64,000 nucleotides of DNA from Coralloluteibacterium stylophorae (GTDB lineage Bacteria; Pseudomonadota; Gammaproteobacteria; Xanthomonadales; Xanthomonadaceae). Shown piece after piece: positions 51,256-59,474 of this stretch. Both the position numbers and the translations under genes were made by a program. The notes beneath the pieces were generated by a model. That model made no database searches. It was not told the DNA's origin and worked only from the letters and a program-made list of their open reading frames with translations. Where the stretch lies: assembly GCF_018122625.2 (NCBI RefSeq), contig NZ_JAGQFT020000005.1, forward strand, positions 124,001-188,000, in the 5' to 3' direction. Every line of letters starts with the position of its first letter. The first letter of the stretch is position 1.

Positions 51256-52470
51256 GTGGCAGCGCAGCAGGAACCGCACGACAGGCATCGCTGGCGCGCG
51301 CTCGCGCTGCTCGCCCTCGCCCTGGTGCTGTCGATGACGCCCTGGTTCTCGGCCACCGCGGTGATCGCGCAGCTGCGCGAGGCCTGGGGCTTCGGGCCTT
51401 CGTTCGCGGCCTGGCTCACGATCGCGGTGCAGCTCGGCTTCGTGCTCGGCGCGCTGGTCTCGGCGCTGTCGGGCCTGGCCGACCGCGTGCCGGTGCGGCG
51501 GGTGATCGTCTGCGCCGCCGTGGGTGCGGCGCTCGCCAACGCGCTGGTCCTGCTCGCGCGGTCGCCGGCCGAGCTCCTCGCCGCACGGATGGCCACCGGG
51601 GTGTGCCTGGCGGCGGTGTATCCGCCGGCGCTGAAGCTCATCGCCACCTGGTTCGTGCGCGGCCGCGGCCTGGCGCTGGGCGTGCTGATCGGCGCGATCA
51701 CCATCGGCTCGGCGATGCCGCACCTGGTCAACGCCTTCGGTGGCGCGCAGTGGCAGCGGGTGATCGCCGCCAGCACCGTGGCGACGCTCGCCGGCGCGGC
51801 GGTGGTCGGCCTGCTGGTGCGCGAGGGGCCGTACCCGTTCCCGGTGGCGCGGGTGCGGCTCGGCGACGTCGGCGCCATCCTGCGCAACCGCGGCGTGGTG
51901 CTGGCGACGCTCGGCTACTTCGGCCACATGTGGGAGCTGTACGCGATGTGGGCCTGGTTCGCGACCTTCGCCGCCAGCGCCGTCGCCAGCGGCGGCGACC
52001 CGCGCACCGCCTCGCTGCTGACCTTCGTGGCGATCGCCGCGGGACTGGCCGGCTGCATCGCCGGCGGCCTCGCCAGCGACCGCATCGGCCGCGCGCGCAC
52101 CGCCGCCATCGCGCTGGCCGTGTCCGGCGCCTGCTGCATCGCCGCCGGCTGGGCGCATGCGGCGCCGCCGGCGGTGTTCCTCGCCATCGCCATGGTCTGG
52201 GGCGCCAGCGTGATCGCCGACTCGGCGCAGTTCTCCGCCCTGGTCACCGAGCGGGCCGACCCCCGCACCGTCGGCACCGCGCTGACCCTGCAGCTCGGCC
52301 TCGGCTTCCTGCTGACGGTGGCGACGATCTGGATCCTGCCGCTGCTCGCGGCCGCGCTGGGCAGCTGGCGCTGGGTGTTCCTGGTGCTGGTGCCGGGACC
52401 GCTGCTCGGCGTCGCGGCGATGTGGCCGCTGATGCGTCCGCGCCCCGGCGCCGGGCCCGCGCGCGCCTGA
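51256..52470 (+). CDS. Major facilitator superfamily transporter
   Basis: A 404-residue inner-membrane protein with 12 predicted helices, starting at GTG 51256 behind GGGAG. LSMTPWFSATAVIAQLREAWGFG and the loop 2-3 motif SGLADRVPVRRVIV are typical of MFS proteins of the CynX/NNP-like group; the loop 8-9 repeat is GLASDRIGRARTAAIAL. No His/Asp pair or other determinant reveals the substrate. The frame is open far upstream through the treY gene, but only the part from 51256 has protein-like content. 92 bp follow treY. Confidence 0.88.
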   Translation: MAAQQEPHDRHRWRALALLALALVLSMTPWFSATAVIAQLREAWGFGPSFAAWLTIAVQLGFVLGALVSALSGLADRVPVRRVIVCAAVGAALANALVLLARSPAELLAARMATGVCLAAVYPPALKLIATWFVRGRGLALGVLIGAITIGSAMPHLVNAFGGAQWQRVIAASTVATLAGAAVVGLLVREGPYPFPVARVRLGDVGAILRNRGVVLATLGYFGHMWELYAMWAWFATFAASAVASGGDPRTASLLTFVAIAAGLAGCIAGGLASDRIGRARTAAIALAVSGACCIAAGWAHAAPPAVFLAIAMVWGASVIADSAQFSALVTERADPRTVGTALTLQLGLGFLLTVATIWILPLLAAALGSWRWVFLVLVPGPLLGVAAMWPLMRPRPGAGPARA

Positions 52471-52520
52471 GCCGGCGCCTCACCGCGGCGCGGCGGCCCA
52501 GGTGCTAGCCTTCGCGCCCC

Positions 52521-53447
52521 ATGTCCTACGAACGCTTCCAGGAGCGGCCCGCGCCGCCGCCCTTCGACCTGCGCGCGCGGCTCGGCCAGTACTGGCTGCT
52601 GGTGCGCGGCGACCGCCCGATCGGCACCCTGCTGCTGCTGTGGCCGACCTGGTGGGCGCTGTGGCTGGCCGCGGACGGCCTGCCGCCCTGGCACCTGCTG
52701 GCGATCTTCACCGCCGGGGTATGGCTGACCCGCTCCGCCGGCTGCGTGATCAACGACTACGCCGACCGCTGGCTCGACCCGCACGTCGAGCGCACCCGCG
52801 ACCGCCCGCTCGCCTCCGGCGCGGTCGGCGGCCGCGAGGCGCTGGCGGTGTTCGCGGTGCTGATGCTGGTCGCCTTCGGCCTGGTGCTGCTGACCAACCG
52901 CCTCACCGTGCTGCTGAGCGTGGTCGGCGTGGTGCTGGCCGCCAGCTATCCCTACCTCAAGCGCTACACCTACTTCCCGCAGGTGTACCTGGGCATCGCC
53001 TTCGGCTGGGGCATCCCGATGGCCTTCGCCGCGGTGCAGGGCACGGTGCCGGCGCTGGCCTGGCTGCTGCTGCTGGCCAACGTGCTGTGGGCCACCGCCT
53101 ACGACACCTGGTACGCGATGGTCGACCGCGACGACGACCTCAAGGTCGGCGCGAAATCGACCGCGATCCTGTTCGGCGACGCCGACCTCGCCGCGCAGGC
53201 GCTGCTGTACGTGGCCACCTTCGCCACGCTCGCGCTGGTCGGCACGCGCGCGGACCTCGGCCCCTGGTTCTTCGGCGGCCTGGGCGTGGCCGCGGCCTGC
53301 GTGGCGTGGGAGTTCTGGATCTGCCGGCGCCGCGAGCGCGGGCCCTGCTTCCGCGCCTTCCTGCACAACAACTGGGTGGGCGCGGCGGTGTTCGCCGGCA
53401 TCGCGCTGGCCCTGTGGTTCGGGCGCGCCGGCGTCCACGGAGCATGA
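52521..53447 (+). CDS. ubiA: 4-hydroxybenzoate octaprenyltransferase
   Basis: A 308-residue inner-membrane prenyltransferase of ubiquinone synthesis that joins 4-hydroxybenzoate to the polyprenyl diphosphate. It has about nine helices. The first Asp-rich motif is [24 protein letters not shown] (NDxxDxxxD), and the second [27 protein letters not shown] (DxxxD), both of which bind Mg-diphosphate. [20 protein letters not shown] is the UbiA N-terminal signature. The start of the next gene overlaps its stop by four bases, which links an unrelated exported protein to ubiA by position. Confidence 0.94.
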   Translation: MSYERFQERPAPPPFDLRARLGQYWLLVRGDRPIGTLLLLWPTWWALWLAADGLPPWHLLAIFTAGVWLTRSAGCVINDYADRWLDPHVERTRDRPLASGAVGGREALAVFAVLMLVAFGLVLLTNRLTVLLSVVGVVLAASYPYLKRYTYFPQVYLGIAFGWGIPMAFAAVQGTVPALAWLLLLANVLWATAYDTWYAMVDRDDDLKVGAKSTAILFGDADLAAQALLYVATFATLALVGTRADLGPWFFGGLGVAAACVAWEFWICRRRERGPCFRAFLHNNWVGAAVFAGIALALWFGRAGVHGA

Positions 53448-54496
53448 CCCCGATGACGACGATGCCGATCCGCCGCGCGCTGCTCGCGCTCGCCCTGGCG
53501 CTGGCCCTGCCGGCCGCCGCGCAGGACGTTCCGCTGGAGCCCGCCGATGCCGCCGAGACGAGCGCCGCCGACGCCGCGGCGGCCTACTACGGCGCGGTCG
53601 CGGAGTCGCTGTCGGCGAGCGCCTCGCCGTTGGACCGCATCCTCGCGCTCGACTACGCCACGCTCGCCGCCGCCGCGGCCGGGCGCGAGCCGGAGCCGGT
53701 CGACCGCGCCCGGGTCGAGGCGCTGGCCGAGGCCGCCGGCGACGATCCGCAGGCGTTGGCCCTGCTGATCGCCAACGCCGCGCTCGACGGGCTGCCCGAC
53801 CTGCGCCAGCGCCTGGTCGCGCGCCTGCTCGAACTGGATCCGCATGGCCTGGTCGCGCAGCTGCAGGGCATCGCCGCCGCCGGCGACGATCCCGCGCTGC
53901 TGACCGAGCGCATCGTCGATGCCGCATCCAACACGCCGCTGCAGGGGCGTTCCGCCGCCTCGCTCGACATGTACGCGCGCCTGGCCGAGCGCCATCCGCT
54001 GCCGCCGGCGCTGCTCGCCGCCGCGCCCGGCGTCAGCGCCCGCCTCGCCGGTGAGACCGCGGCGCTCGCCCTGTGGACCCGCGACGTGCCCCCGCTGCGC
54101 CCGCTGATGCGGGCCTGCGCGGCGACCGCGGTGGCGAACGATCCCACCCGCGACCGCGCCTGCCAGACCCTCGGCCGCAGCCTGTTCGAGACCGGCGACA
54201 CGGTGATCGTGCAGACCGTCGGCTTCGCCGTGCTGCGCCAGCTCCTCGCCGATCCCGACGCGGTGGCCAGGCTCGAGGCGGCGATGCGCCGGATCGAATG
54301 GCAGCAGGAGCAGGTCGGTGCGCTGATGGCCGACCCGGCGCGGCGCGAGAACCGGCTGCACGCCTGGTTCACCGCCATGCGCACGCCCGGCACCACCGAA
54401 TCCGGCAACGCCCGCGCCTTCCTCGAACGCGAAGGCGCAGCGCTCGACCCACCCGCCGACTGGCGCTCGCGCCGGGAGCGCGACGAGCAGGAATGA
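53444..54496 (+). CDS. Exported protein of unknown function, first of three tandem paralogues
   Basis: About 350 residues; ATG 53444 overlaps the ubiA stop (ATGA), but ATGs at 53453 and 53462 are also possible. A signal peptide ([19 protein letters not shown]) predicts a periplasmic location. The mature protein is helical and Ala-rich, with helical-repeat-like segments ([31 protein letters not shown]). Two Cys in [18 protein letters not shown] are matched in both paralogues and probably form a disulfide. The C-terminus [19 protein letters not shown] is also shared. No known domain was recognised. The three genes share orientation, size and order of motifs, so they arose by duplication. Confidence 0.8.
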   Translation: MTPMTTMPIRRALLALALALALPAAAQDVPLEPADAAETSAADAAAAYYGAVAESLSASASPLDRILALDYATLAAAAAGREPEPVDRARVEALAEAAGDDPQALALLIANAALDGLPDLRQRLVARLLELDPHGLVAQLQGIAAAGDDPALLTERIVDAASNTPLQGRSAASLDMYARLAERHPLPPALLAAAPGVSARLAGETAALALWTRDVPPLRPLMRACAATAVANDPTRDRACQTLGRSLFETGDTVIVQTVGFAVLRQLLADPDAVARLEAAMRRIEWQQEQVGALMADPARRENRLHAWFTAMRTPGTTESGNARAFLEREGAALDPPADWRSRRERDEQE

Positions 54497-54508
54497 CGCG
54501 CCTCCGGG

Positions 54509-54579
54509 CCTGACCTGCGGCACATCCGTGGGGCGGTCCGGCCGGTGCAGGCTGGCGCTGTCCCACAGGGAGAGGTGGC
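54509..54579 (+). repeat. Duplicated leader, copy 1 (before the second paralogue)
   Basis: This 71-bp segment ending at the start codon of the gene at 54580 is almost identical to 55819-55887. The first 20 bases (CCTGACCTGCGGCACATCCG) match exactly, then a two-base length difference, then GTGCAGG-x-TGGCGCTGTCC and a shared GGAGAGGTGGC ribosome binding site; about 60 of 70 positions agree. It is better conserved than the coding sequence behind it, which suggests either recent copying or a regulatory role. Confidence 0.8.
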
Positions 54580-55659
54580 ATGCAACGACAGATCGGATCG
54601 ATCCTCGCGCTCGCGCTGTCGAGCATGTCGCCGGCACTCGCCGGGCCAGCCGGGGCGAGCGAGCCGCATTGGCCCGACGACTACTGCGCTGCGGTCGCCA
54701 CCCCTGCGCTGCGGAATATCTGCATCGAGCGGCACGCCTCGGATGCCGCCGCAGGGGAAGGCGAGGAAAGCGCCGCAGGCGATATCGCGCTGCTGATCCC
54801 CTGGTGGGAAACCGTCGCCGCCAGCCTCGCCGGGGACGCTGACGTGCGCCGACGCATTCTCGGGCTGCAGGTCGGGCGGCTGTTCCTCGGCGAAGACGGC
54901 TCCCCCGCGGAGTCCACGAACCTGGCCGCCGCCGCCGGCGACGACCCGCTCGCGCTGCGCATGCTGCTCAACGCGCTGGACGATGGCGAGGCCGCGGTGC
55001 GGCGGGAGCTGGCGGCGCGCCTGGTCGCGGTCGAGCCGACCAGCGTGCACGCGCTGCTCCATGCGCTGGCGGCCGCGCACGGCGACGCCATCGAAACCGA
55101 CCGGATCCTGCTGTCCTCACGCGTGGCGGAAGGGCCGAGCGAAGGCTACTCGTCGCAGCTTGCGTTCTACATCGATGTCCTCGCCGACCACCCGCCGCCC
55201 GCCGCCATCGCCGGCCCGGCGACCGCAGGCCCGACGGTCGAAGCGGCGTTCGCGCTGCTGCACGCCACCGCCATGCCATCCTTCATGCCGCTGTTCGGCG
55301 CCTGCAGGGACGCCGCGCAAGCGGCCGCGCGACGCGAGCCCTGCCGCGCCATCGCACGCGCGATGGCCCTGCGCGCGGAGACCGCGCTGACCCGCAACAT
55401 CGGCTTCGGCCTGTGGCGTGCCGTGGAAGACGATCCGGGCGCGATGGTGGAGATCGCCGGGGCGGAGCGCATGTTCCAGTGGCGGATGCTGCAATCCGGC
55501 TTCCTCCTCGACGACGACGCCGCACGGTTCGCGCGGCTGTTGATGCGCCCGGGCAGCACCGAGGTCGATGCGATGGCCGACATCCTCGCAGAGCACGGCG
55601 TCGCCGCCGAACCGCCGCCCGGCTGGCGGTCGTGGGACGAGCGGGCCGACGCGCGCTGA
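54580..55659 (+). CDS. Exported protein of unknown function, second tandem paralogue
   Basis: A 359-residue paralogue of the gene before it. ATG 54580 follows GGAGAGGTGG. A signal peptide (residues 1-25, ending SPALAGPAG) is followed by an extra N-terminal Cys pair. The shared features are the helical block RLVAVEPTSVHALLHALAAAHGDAIETDRILLSSRVAEG, the paired Cys GACRDAAQAAARREPC, and the end LAEHGVAAEPPPGWRSWDE. No enzymatic motif is visible. Divergence from its neighbours is large at protein level although the leader is nearly identical to that of the third copy. Confidence 0.8.
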   Translation: MQRQIGSILALALSSMSPALAGPAGASEPHWPDDYCAAVATPALRNICIERHASDAAAGEGEESAAGDIALLIPWWETVAASLAGDADVRRRILGLQVGRLFLGEDGSPAESTNLAAAAGDDPLALRMLLNALDDGEAAVRRELAARLVAVEPTSVHALLHALAAAHGDAIETDRILLSSRVAEGPSEGYSSQLAFYIDVLADHPPPAAIAGPATAGPTVEAAFALLHATAMPSFMPLFGACRDAAQAAARREPCRAIARAMALRAETALTRNIGFGLWRAVEDDPGAMVEIAGAERMFQWRMLQSGFLLDDDAARFARLLMRPGSTEVDAMADILAEHGVAAEPPPGWRSWDERADAR

Positions 55660-55818
55660 CTTCTGGCGGCGAGACAGCTGGAGGCGAGGTATTCGCGAGA
55701 AGCGGCGGGAAGCGACGTCACGTCACCGGTGGATGCTCCGGGCGCGGGCGATCGCGCATCGGCACCGAAGTACCGGCCAGCTGCCGTCGTCGGCAGATCG
55801 AAGTGCGGGCCACCGCGC

Positions 55819-55887
55819 CCTGACCTGCGGCACATCCGCGACGGTCCGGACAGTGCAGGGTGGCGCTGTCCCACAAGGAGAGGTGGC
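55819..55887 (+). repeat. Duplicated leader, copy 2 (before the third paralogue)
   Basis: Second copy of the leader described at 54509, 69 bp long and ending at the start codon at 55888. The 159 bp between the previous stop and this copy hold nothing recognised. Confidence 0.8.
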
Positions 55888-57051
55888 ATGCATACGAAGC
55901 GGGTTTGGACGGTGCTGCTCGCAGGCGTGGCGGCGGCCGCGCCGTGGCTGCCGGCGGCGGGCGATGCGGTGGAGGCGCCCACCGCGGCCGAGGAGGCGCG
56001 GCTGCGCGAGGAGTACCGCGCGTATGCGGAACTGCCGGCTGTGCAGGAATCGGAGTGCCGGATCGCGGTGCTGGAGGTTGCGAACGGGCCGCGCGACGCA
56101 GGGGGCGCGGCCGTGGAAGCGGCCGAACACGCGATGGCGGGGTACTACGACGCCTTGCAGGCGCGGCTCGCCGCCAGCGAAGACCCCGTGGAACGGATGA
56201 TGGCATTGCGTCTGCGCGACATGCCCGGCCGCACGTCCAGCAGCGACGACCCGGCGCGCAGCACCGCGATCGCCGCGGAGGTCGACGTCGCCTGGACCGA
56301 TCCGGTCGCGCTCACGCACGCGCTCCTGATGTTGATGGCGTCGATGGACGACACCCTGCAGGAGCGCATCGGCGCTCGCATCCGCGAGCTGGATCCGGAG
56401 AACCTGGTCGGGCTGCTCGCGGGTCTGGAGCGCGCCGCCTCGCCCGCGGCGGAGACGGCGTTGCTGCAGGCCGTGCGGGCCGGTGGGCGCATGCCGGTCC
56501 ATTCGCGCTCGCTCCTGCGGCACTACGTGCGGGCACTGGCGGCCGAGCCGCTTCCGCCCGAGATGCGCGCTGCGCTGGAGACGGATCCGAACTTGGCGCC
56601 GTTCGCCGACATCGTCACCCCCATCGCGCTGTGGGCGGCGCACATGCTGCCGTCCTACCAGGCCCTGACGCGGGCGTGTTCGAAGCACGCGGTGGCGCAG
56701 GATCTGGCGCGCGCCGCGCCGTGCGAGGCGATCGGCGAGGCGCTGGCGACGTCCGGCGAAACCCTGATCGACGAGTTCGCCGGCATGCGGATCCTGCTGG
56801 ACCTGGCCGCGGATCCCGACGCCGTGCGTGCGCGACGCCGTCTGGCGGAGTGGCGGATGGAGCAGTTCCAGACCCTGTCGGCGACCGGCCCGCGTCGGAC
56901 CGCGGCGCTGACGGCGTTGCAGGGCGATTCCGCCTACGACGATCGGACGGAATCGGAACTCATGGCCATCCTGCTGGAGCAGGCAGGCATGGCGGTGACG
57001 CCGCCCGCCGACTGGGTGAGCCCGCGGGAGCAGCGGGAGATGGCGCCCTAG
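55888..57051 (+). CDS. Exported protein of unknown function, third tandem paralogue
   Basis: A 387-residue paralogue starting at ATG 55888, chosen because the duplicated leader with GGAGAGGTGG ends there. A signal peptide (TKRVWTVLLAGVAAAAPWLPAAGDA) is followed by about 60 extra residues, then the common core: RIRELDPENLVGLLAGLERAASPAAETALLQAV, the Cys pair RACSKHAVAQDLARAAPC, and the end LLEQAGMAVTPPADWVSPREQ. Like the others it appears all-helical. The function is not known; the closest idea is a periplasmic scaffold or sensor of helical-repeat type (guess). Confidence 0.8.
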   Translation: MHTKRVWTVLLAGVAAAAPWLPAAGDAVEAPTAAEEARLREEYRAYAELPAVQESECRIAVLEVANGPRDAGGAAVEAAEHAMAGYYDALQARLAASEDPVERMMALRLRDMPGRTSSSDDPARSTAIAAEVDVAWTDPVALTHALLMLMASMDDTLQERIGARIRELDPENLVGLLAGLERAASPAAETALLQAVRAGGRMPVHSRSLLRHYVRALAAEPLPPEMRAALETDPNLAPFADIVTPIALWAAHMLPSYQALTRACSKHAVAQDLARAAPCEAIGEALATSGETLIDEFAGMRILLDLAADPDAVRARRRLAEWRMEQFQTLSATGPRRTAALTALQGDSAYDDRTESELMAILLEQAGMAVTPPADWVSPREQREMAP

Positions 57052-57302
57052 GCGGCGGGCCGCGTCAGGCACAACGGCGCGGCGGCAGGCGGCGACGATG
57101 CGCCGGCGAAGGGCAGGCCAGCGTGTGGCGTCCATGCCGCGCAGGTGCGGGTGAGGCAGGCCACCGCCCGCGCATGCGCGGCGTCGACCAGACAGGCGCG
57201 CAGGCCGCGTCCGCTGCCGTCCAGTTCGACCGACCAACCGAAGAGATGCGTCGCGCACCACAGCACGCACAGCAGGGCGATCGCCCCGAGCCCGGATTGC
57301 AT
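57048..57302 (-). CDS. Small exported or membrane-anchored protein, unknown
   Basis: An 84-residue frame on the minus strand, starting at ATG 57302 with AAGGAA nine bases before it. The N-terminus MQSGLGAIALLCVLWCATHLFGW is a signal peptide or membrane anchor. The rest has Cys at several places (RACLVDAA, VACLTRTCAAW), spaced as in small disulfide-bonded proteins. It converges on the third paralogue with a four-base overlap of stops. Supported mainly by start context and signal-like segment. Confidence 0.5.
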   Translation of the reverse strand: MQSGLGAIALLCVLWCATHLFGWSVELDGSGRGLRACLVDAAHARAVACLTRTCAAWTPHAGLPFAGASSPPAAAPLCLTRPAA

Positions 57303-57383
57303 GATCGTTCCTTGTCCGCTCCGGCGCGCATCGCGCCGTCCGCGACCCATCGCCGCGCACGCAAGTTGGATGCGGCGTCGGCG

Positions 57384-57430
57384 CGGAGGGTTTAACCGCC
57401 GTCGGCGCCGGGCCGCGTTTAAACCCTCCG
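57384..57430. promoter_or_regulatory. Long inverted repeat upstream of the ECF sigma gene
   Basis: CGGAGGGTTTAA (57384-57395) and its exact complement TTAAACCCTCCG (57419-57430) are separated by 23 bp. The TTTAA blocks are the only AT-rich bases in the region, and the right arm lies 24 nt before ATG 57455. It may bind a dimeric regulator or contain the promoter; the sigma factor's own -35/-10 could not be fixed. Confidence 0.55.
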
Positions 57431-57454
57431 CCGGCCGGGCGCATCCAAGCGACT

Positions 57455-58030
57455 ATGCTCAGCGACGCCGTGCTCATGCCCGATCCCGTCATCGACGCGC
57501 CCGCCCCGGACGACGCCAGCCTGGCGCGCGCGGCCGTCGCCGGCGACGTCGCGGCCTGGGAGGCGCTCTACCGCCGCCACGCGCCGCGCCTGTACGCCGT
57601 CGCCTGGCGCCTGTGCGGCGGCCACGCGGCGCGCGCCGAGGACGTGCTGCAGGACGCCTTCATCAAGGCCTGGCAGGCGCTGCCCGGGTTCCGCTTCGAG
57701 AGCGCGCTGGCGACCTGGCTGCATCGCCTCGCGGTCACCACCGCGCTGATGGAACTGCGCGCGCGCGCCGGCAGCGGCGATCTCGAGGACGGCGAGGACG
57801 GCATGGCGCAGATCGAGAGCGCCGGCCGCTGCACCGCCACCGGGCTCGACCTGGAACGCGCGATCGCGACCCTGCCGCCGCGCGCGCGGGCGGTGCTGGT
57901 GCTGCACGACGTCGAGGGCTGGACGCACCACGAGATCGGCGCCGAACTCGGCATGGCCGTGGGCAGCTCCAAGGCACAACTGCATCGCGCGCGCGGTCTG
58001 CTGCGCGCGCGGCTGGGAGAAGGACCATGA
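57455..58030 (+). CDS. ECF RNA polymerase sigma factor
   Basis: A 191-residue RpoE-type sigma factor. Region 2: LYRRHAPRLYAVAWRLCGGHAARAEDVLQDAFIKAWQALPGFRFESALATWLHRLAVTTAL, with the core-binding and -10 recognition helices. Region 4: LPPRARAVLVLHDVEGWTHHEIGAELGMAVGSSKAQLHRARGLLRARL, the -35 reader. ATG 57476 (MPDPVID) is an alternative start; neither has a good Shine-Dalgarno. Its stop overlaps the anti-sigma gene (ATGA at 58027-58030). This group usually controls envelope or membrane genes, and the DUF4097 gene next door is the likely partner. Confidence 0.92.
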   Translation: MLSDAVLMPDPVIDAPAPDDASLARAAVAGDVAAWEALYRRHAPRLYAVAWRLCGGHAARAEDVLQDAFIKAWQALPGFRFESALATWLHRLAVTTALMELRARAGSGDLEDGEDGMAQIESAGRCTATGLDLERAIATLPPRARAVLVLHDVEGWTHHEIGAELGMAVGSSKAQLHRARGLLRARLGEGP

Positions 58031-58545
58031 GCAACGACCACGACGACACCGACCTGCGCTTCCGCCTGCGTGCGCTCCCGCGCGAGATGACGCCGCCCGC
58101 CCACGTCTGGGACGCAGTCGCCGCGCACGCGCGCGACGTGCCGCGGCCGGCGCAGCCCGTGCGGGTGCGGCGTGCGCGCTGGCCCGCGCTGTTCGCCGTC
58201 GCCGCCTCGATCGCGCTCGCCGTCGCCCTGCTGCCGCGGACCGGACCGACGCCGGCCTCGGCGCCGGAGCCCGTGGCGACGCCCGCCCCGCCCGCGCTCG
58301 TGCAGCAGGCCGAGCTCATCCGCGGCGAATACCGGCAGGCGCTCGCCGCGGTCCCGGCGACGGAGGTCTCGCCGGCCCTGCAGCCGGCGCTCGACGAACT
58401 CGACCGCAGCGCGCAGGAGATCCTCGCCGCGATCCGCGCCGAACCGTCCGCGACCTTCCTGCTCGGCCATCTGCAGCGCACCTATGCGCGCCGCCTCGAA
58501 CTCACCCTGCGCGCCGCCGTCGGTCCGGCCGCCGCGCTCACCTGA
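58027..58545 (+). CDS. Predicted membrane-bound anti-sigma factor
   Basis: A 172-residue protein overlapping the sigma-factor stop by four bases. A cytosolic N-terminus (DLRFRLRALPREMTPPAHVWDAVAAH) with the short helices expected to clamp region 2/4 is followed by one membrane helix (WPALFAVAASIALAVALLP, about residues 50-68). The periplasmic part (70-172) is helical: VQQAELIRGEYRQALAAVPATEVSPALQPALDELDRSAQEILAAI. No zinc HxxxCxxC motif is present. The role is inferred from operon position and topology. Confidence 0.75.
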   Translation: MSNDHDDTDLRFRLRALPREMTPPAHVWDAVAAHARDVPRPAQPVRVRRARWPALFAVAASIALAVALLPRTGPTPASAPEPVATPAPPALVQQAELIRGEYRQALAAVPATEVSPALQPALDELDRSAQEILAAIRAEPSATFLLGHLQRTYARRLELTLRAAVGPAAALT

Positions 58546-58556
58546 AGGAGACCGCC

Positions 58557-59459
58557 ATGACCTCTCGAACCCGCGTCCTCGCCCGTGCGGCGCTGCTGCT
58601 CCTGGCCGCGGCCACCGCCGTTCCCGCGTTCGCGCAGTCCGCCATCGACGAGTCCCGACCGCTCGCCAGCGGCGGACGCGTCGAGGTGGACAACGTCGCC
58701 GGCCTGATCCGCGTGCGCGGCTGGGACCGCGACGCGGTGTCCGTGACCGGCGACCTCGGCGGCGCCGAGCGCCTCGACATCGACGCCAGCGCCAACCGCG
58801 TGCGCATCAAGGCCGTCTACCCGAACGGGCGCGGGCACCGCGACGGTGCGCGGCTGGAGCTGCGCGTGCCGGCCGGCAGCGAGCTGGAAGCCAGCGCGGT
58901 CAGCGCCGAGGTCGACATCGCCGAGGTCGACCTGCGGCGCCTGGAGGTCGATACCGTCAGCGGCGGGGTCGAGGCGCGCGGACGCGCCGCCGAGGCGCGC
59001 ATCGAGGGCGTCAGCGGCGGCGTGGAGGCCGAGCTGGTCACCCGCCGCCTGGGCGTGGAGACCGTCAGCGGCCCGATCACCGTCGGCGGCGAGATCGACG
59101 GCGTGGTCGAGGCCGAGGCCGTGTCGGGGCCGGTGACGCTGACGCTCGGCACCATCCAGGAACTCCGCGGCGAGACCGTTTCCGGGCCGCTGTCGGTCCG
59201 CGCCGCCGGCCTCGCGCCGGGCGGCGGGGTGAGCCTGGAGACGGTCAGCGGGCGCATCGACCTGCACCTGCCGCGCTCGACGTCGGCACGGCTGCGCCTG
59301 TCGAGCTTCAGCGGCGGCATCGAGTCGCCGGTCGGCGAGGTGCGCCGCCCGAAGTACGGCCCCGGCAGCAGCCTCGACGCGCAGGCCGGCGACGGCGACG
59401 GCGACATCGCGATCGAGACGCTGTCCGGCCGCATCCGGCTCGACCTCGGCGGGCGCTGA
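58557..59459 (+). CDS. Exported DUF4097 beta-solenoid protein
   Basis: A 300-residue protein with a signal peptide (ending PAFAQ). From residue 45 on it is a repeating beta structure with a recurring TVSG/VSGG/VSGP turn (DTVSGGVEARGRA, EGVSGGVEAELV, ETVSGPITVGG, EAVSGPVTLTLG, ETVSGPLSV, ETVSGRIDLHLP, ETLSGRIRLDLGG), the hallmark of DUF4097. It is 11 nt after the anti-sigma gene with AAGGAG upstream, so the three form an operon. The family is often annotated as putative adhesin; a role in envelope stress alongside the sigma factor is likely but not shown. Confidence 0.88.
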   Translation: MTSRTRVLARAALLLLAAATAVPAFAQSAIDESRPLASGGRVEVDNVAGLIRVRGWDRDAVSVTGDLGGAERLDIDASANRVRIKAVYPNGRGHRDGARLELRVPAGSELEASAVSAEVDIAEVDLRRLEVDTVSGGVEARGRAAEARIEGVSGGVEAELVTRRLGVETVSGPITVGGEIDGVVEAEAVSGPVTLTLGTIQELRGETVSGPLSVRAAGLAPGGGVSLETVSGRIDLHLPRSTSARLRLSSFSGGIESPVGEVRRPKYGPGSSLDAQAGDGDGDIAIETLSGRIRLDLGGR

Positions 59460-59474
59460 CCGCACCCCGGCGGC

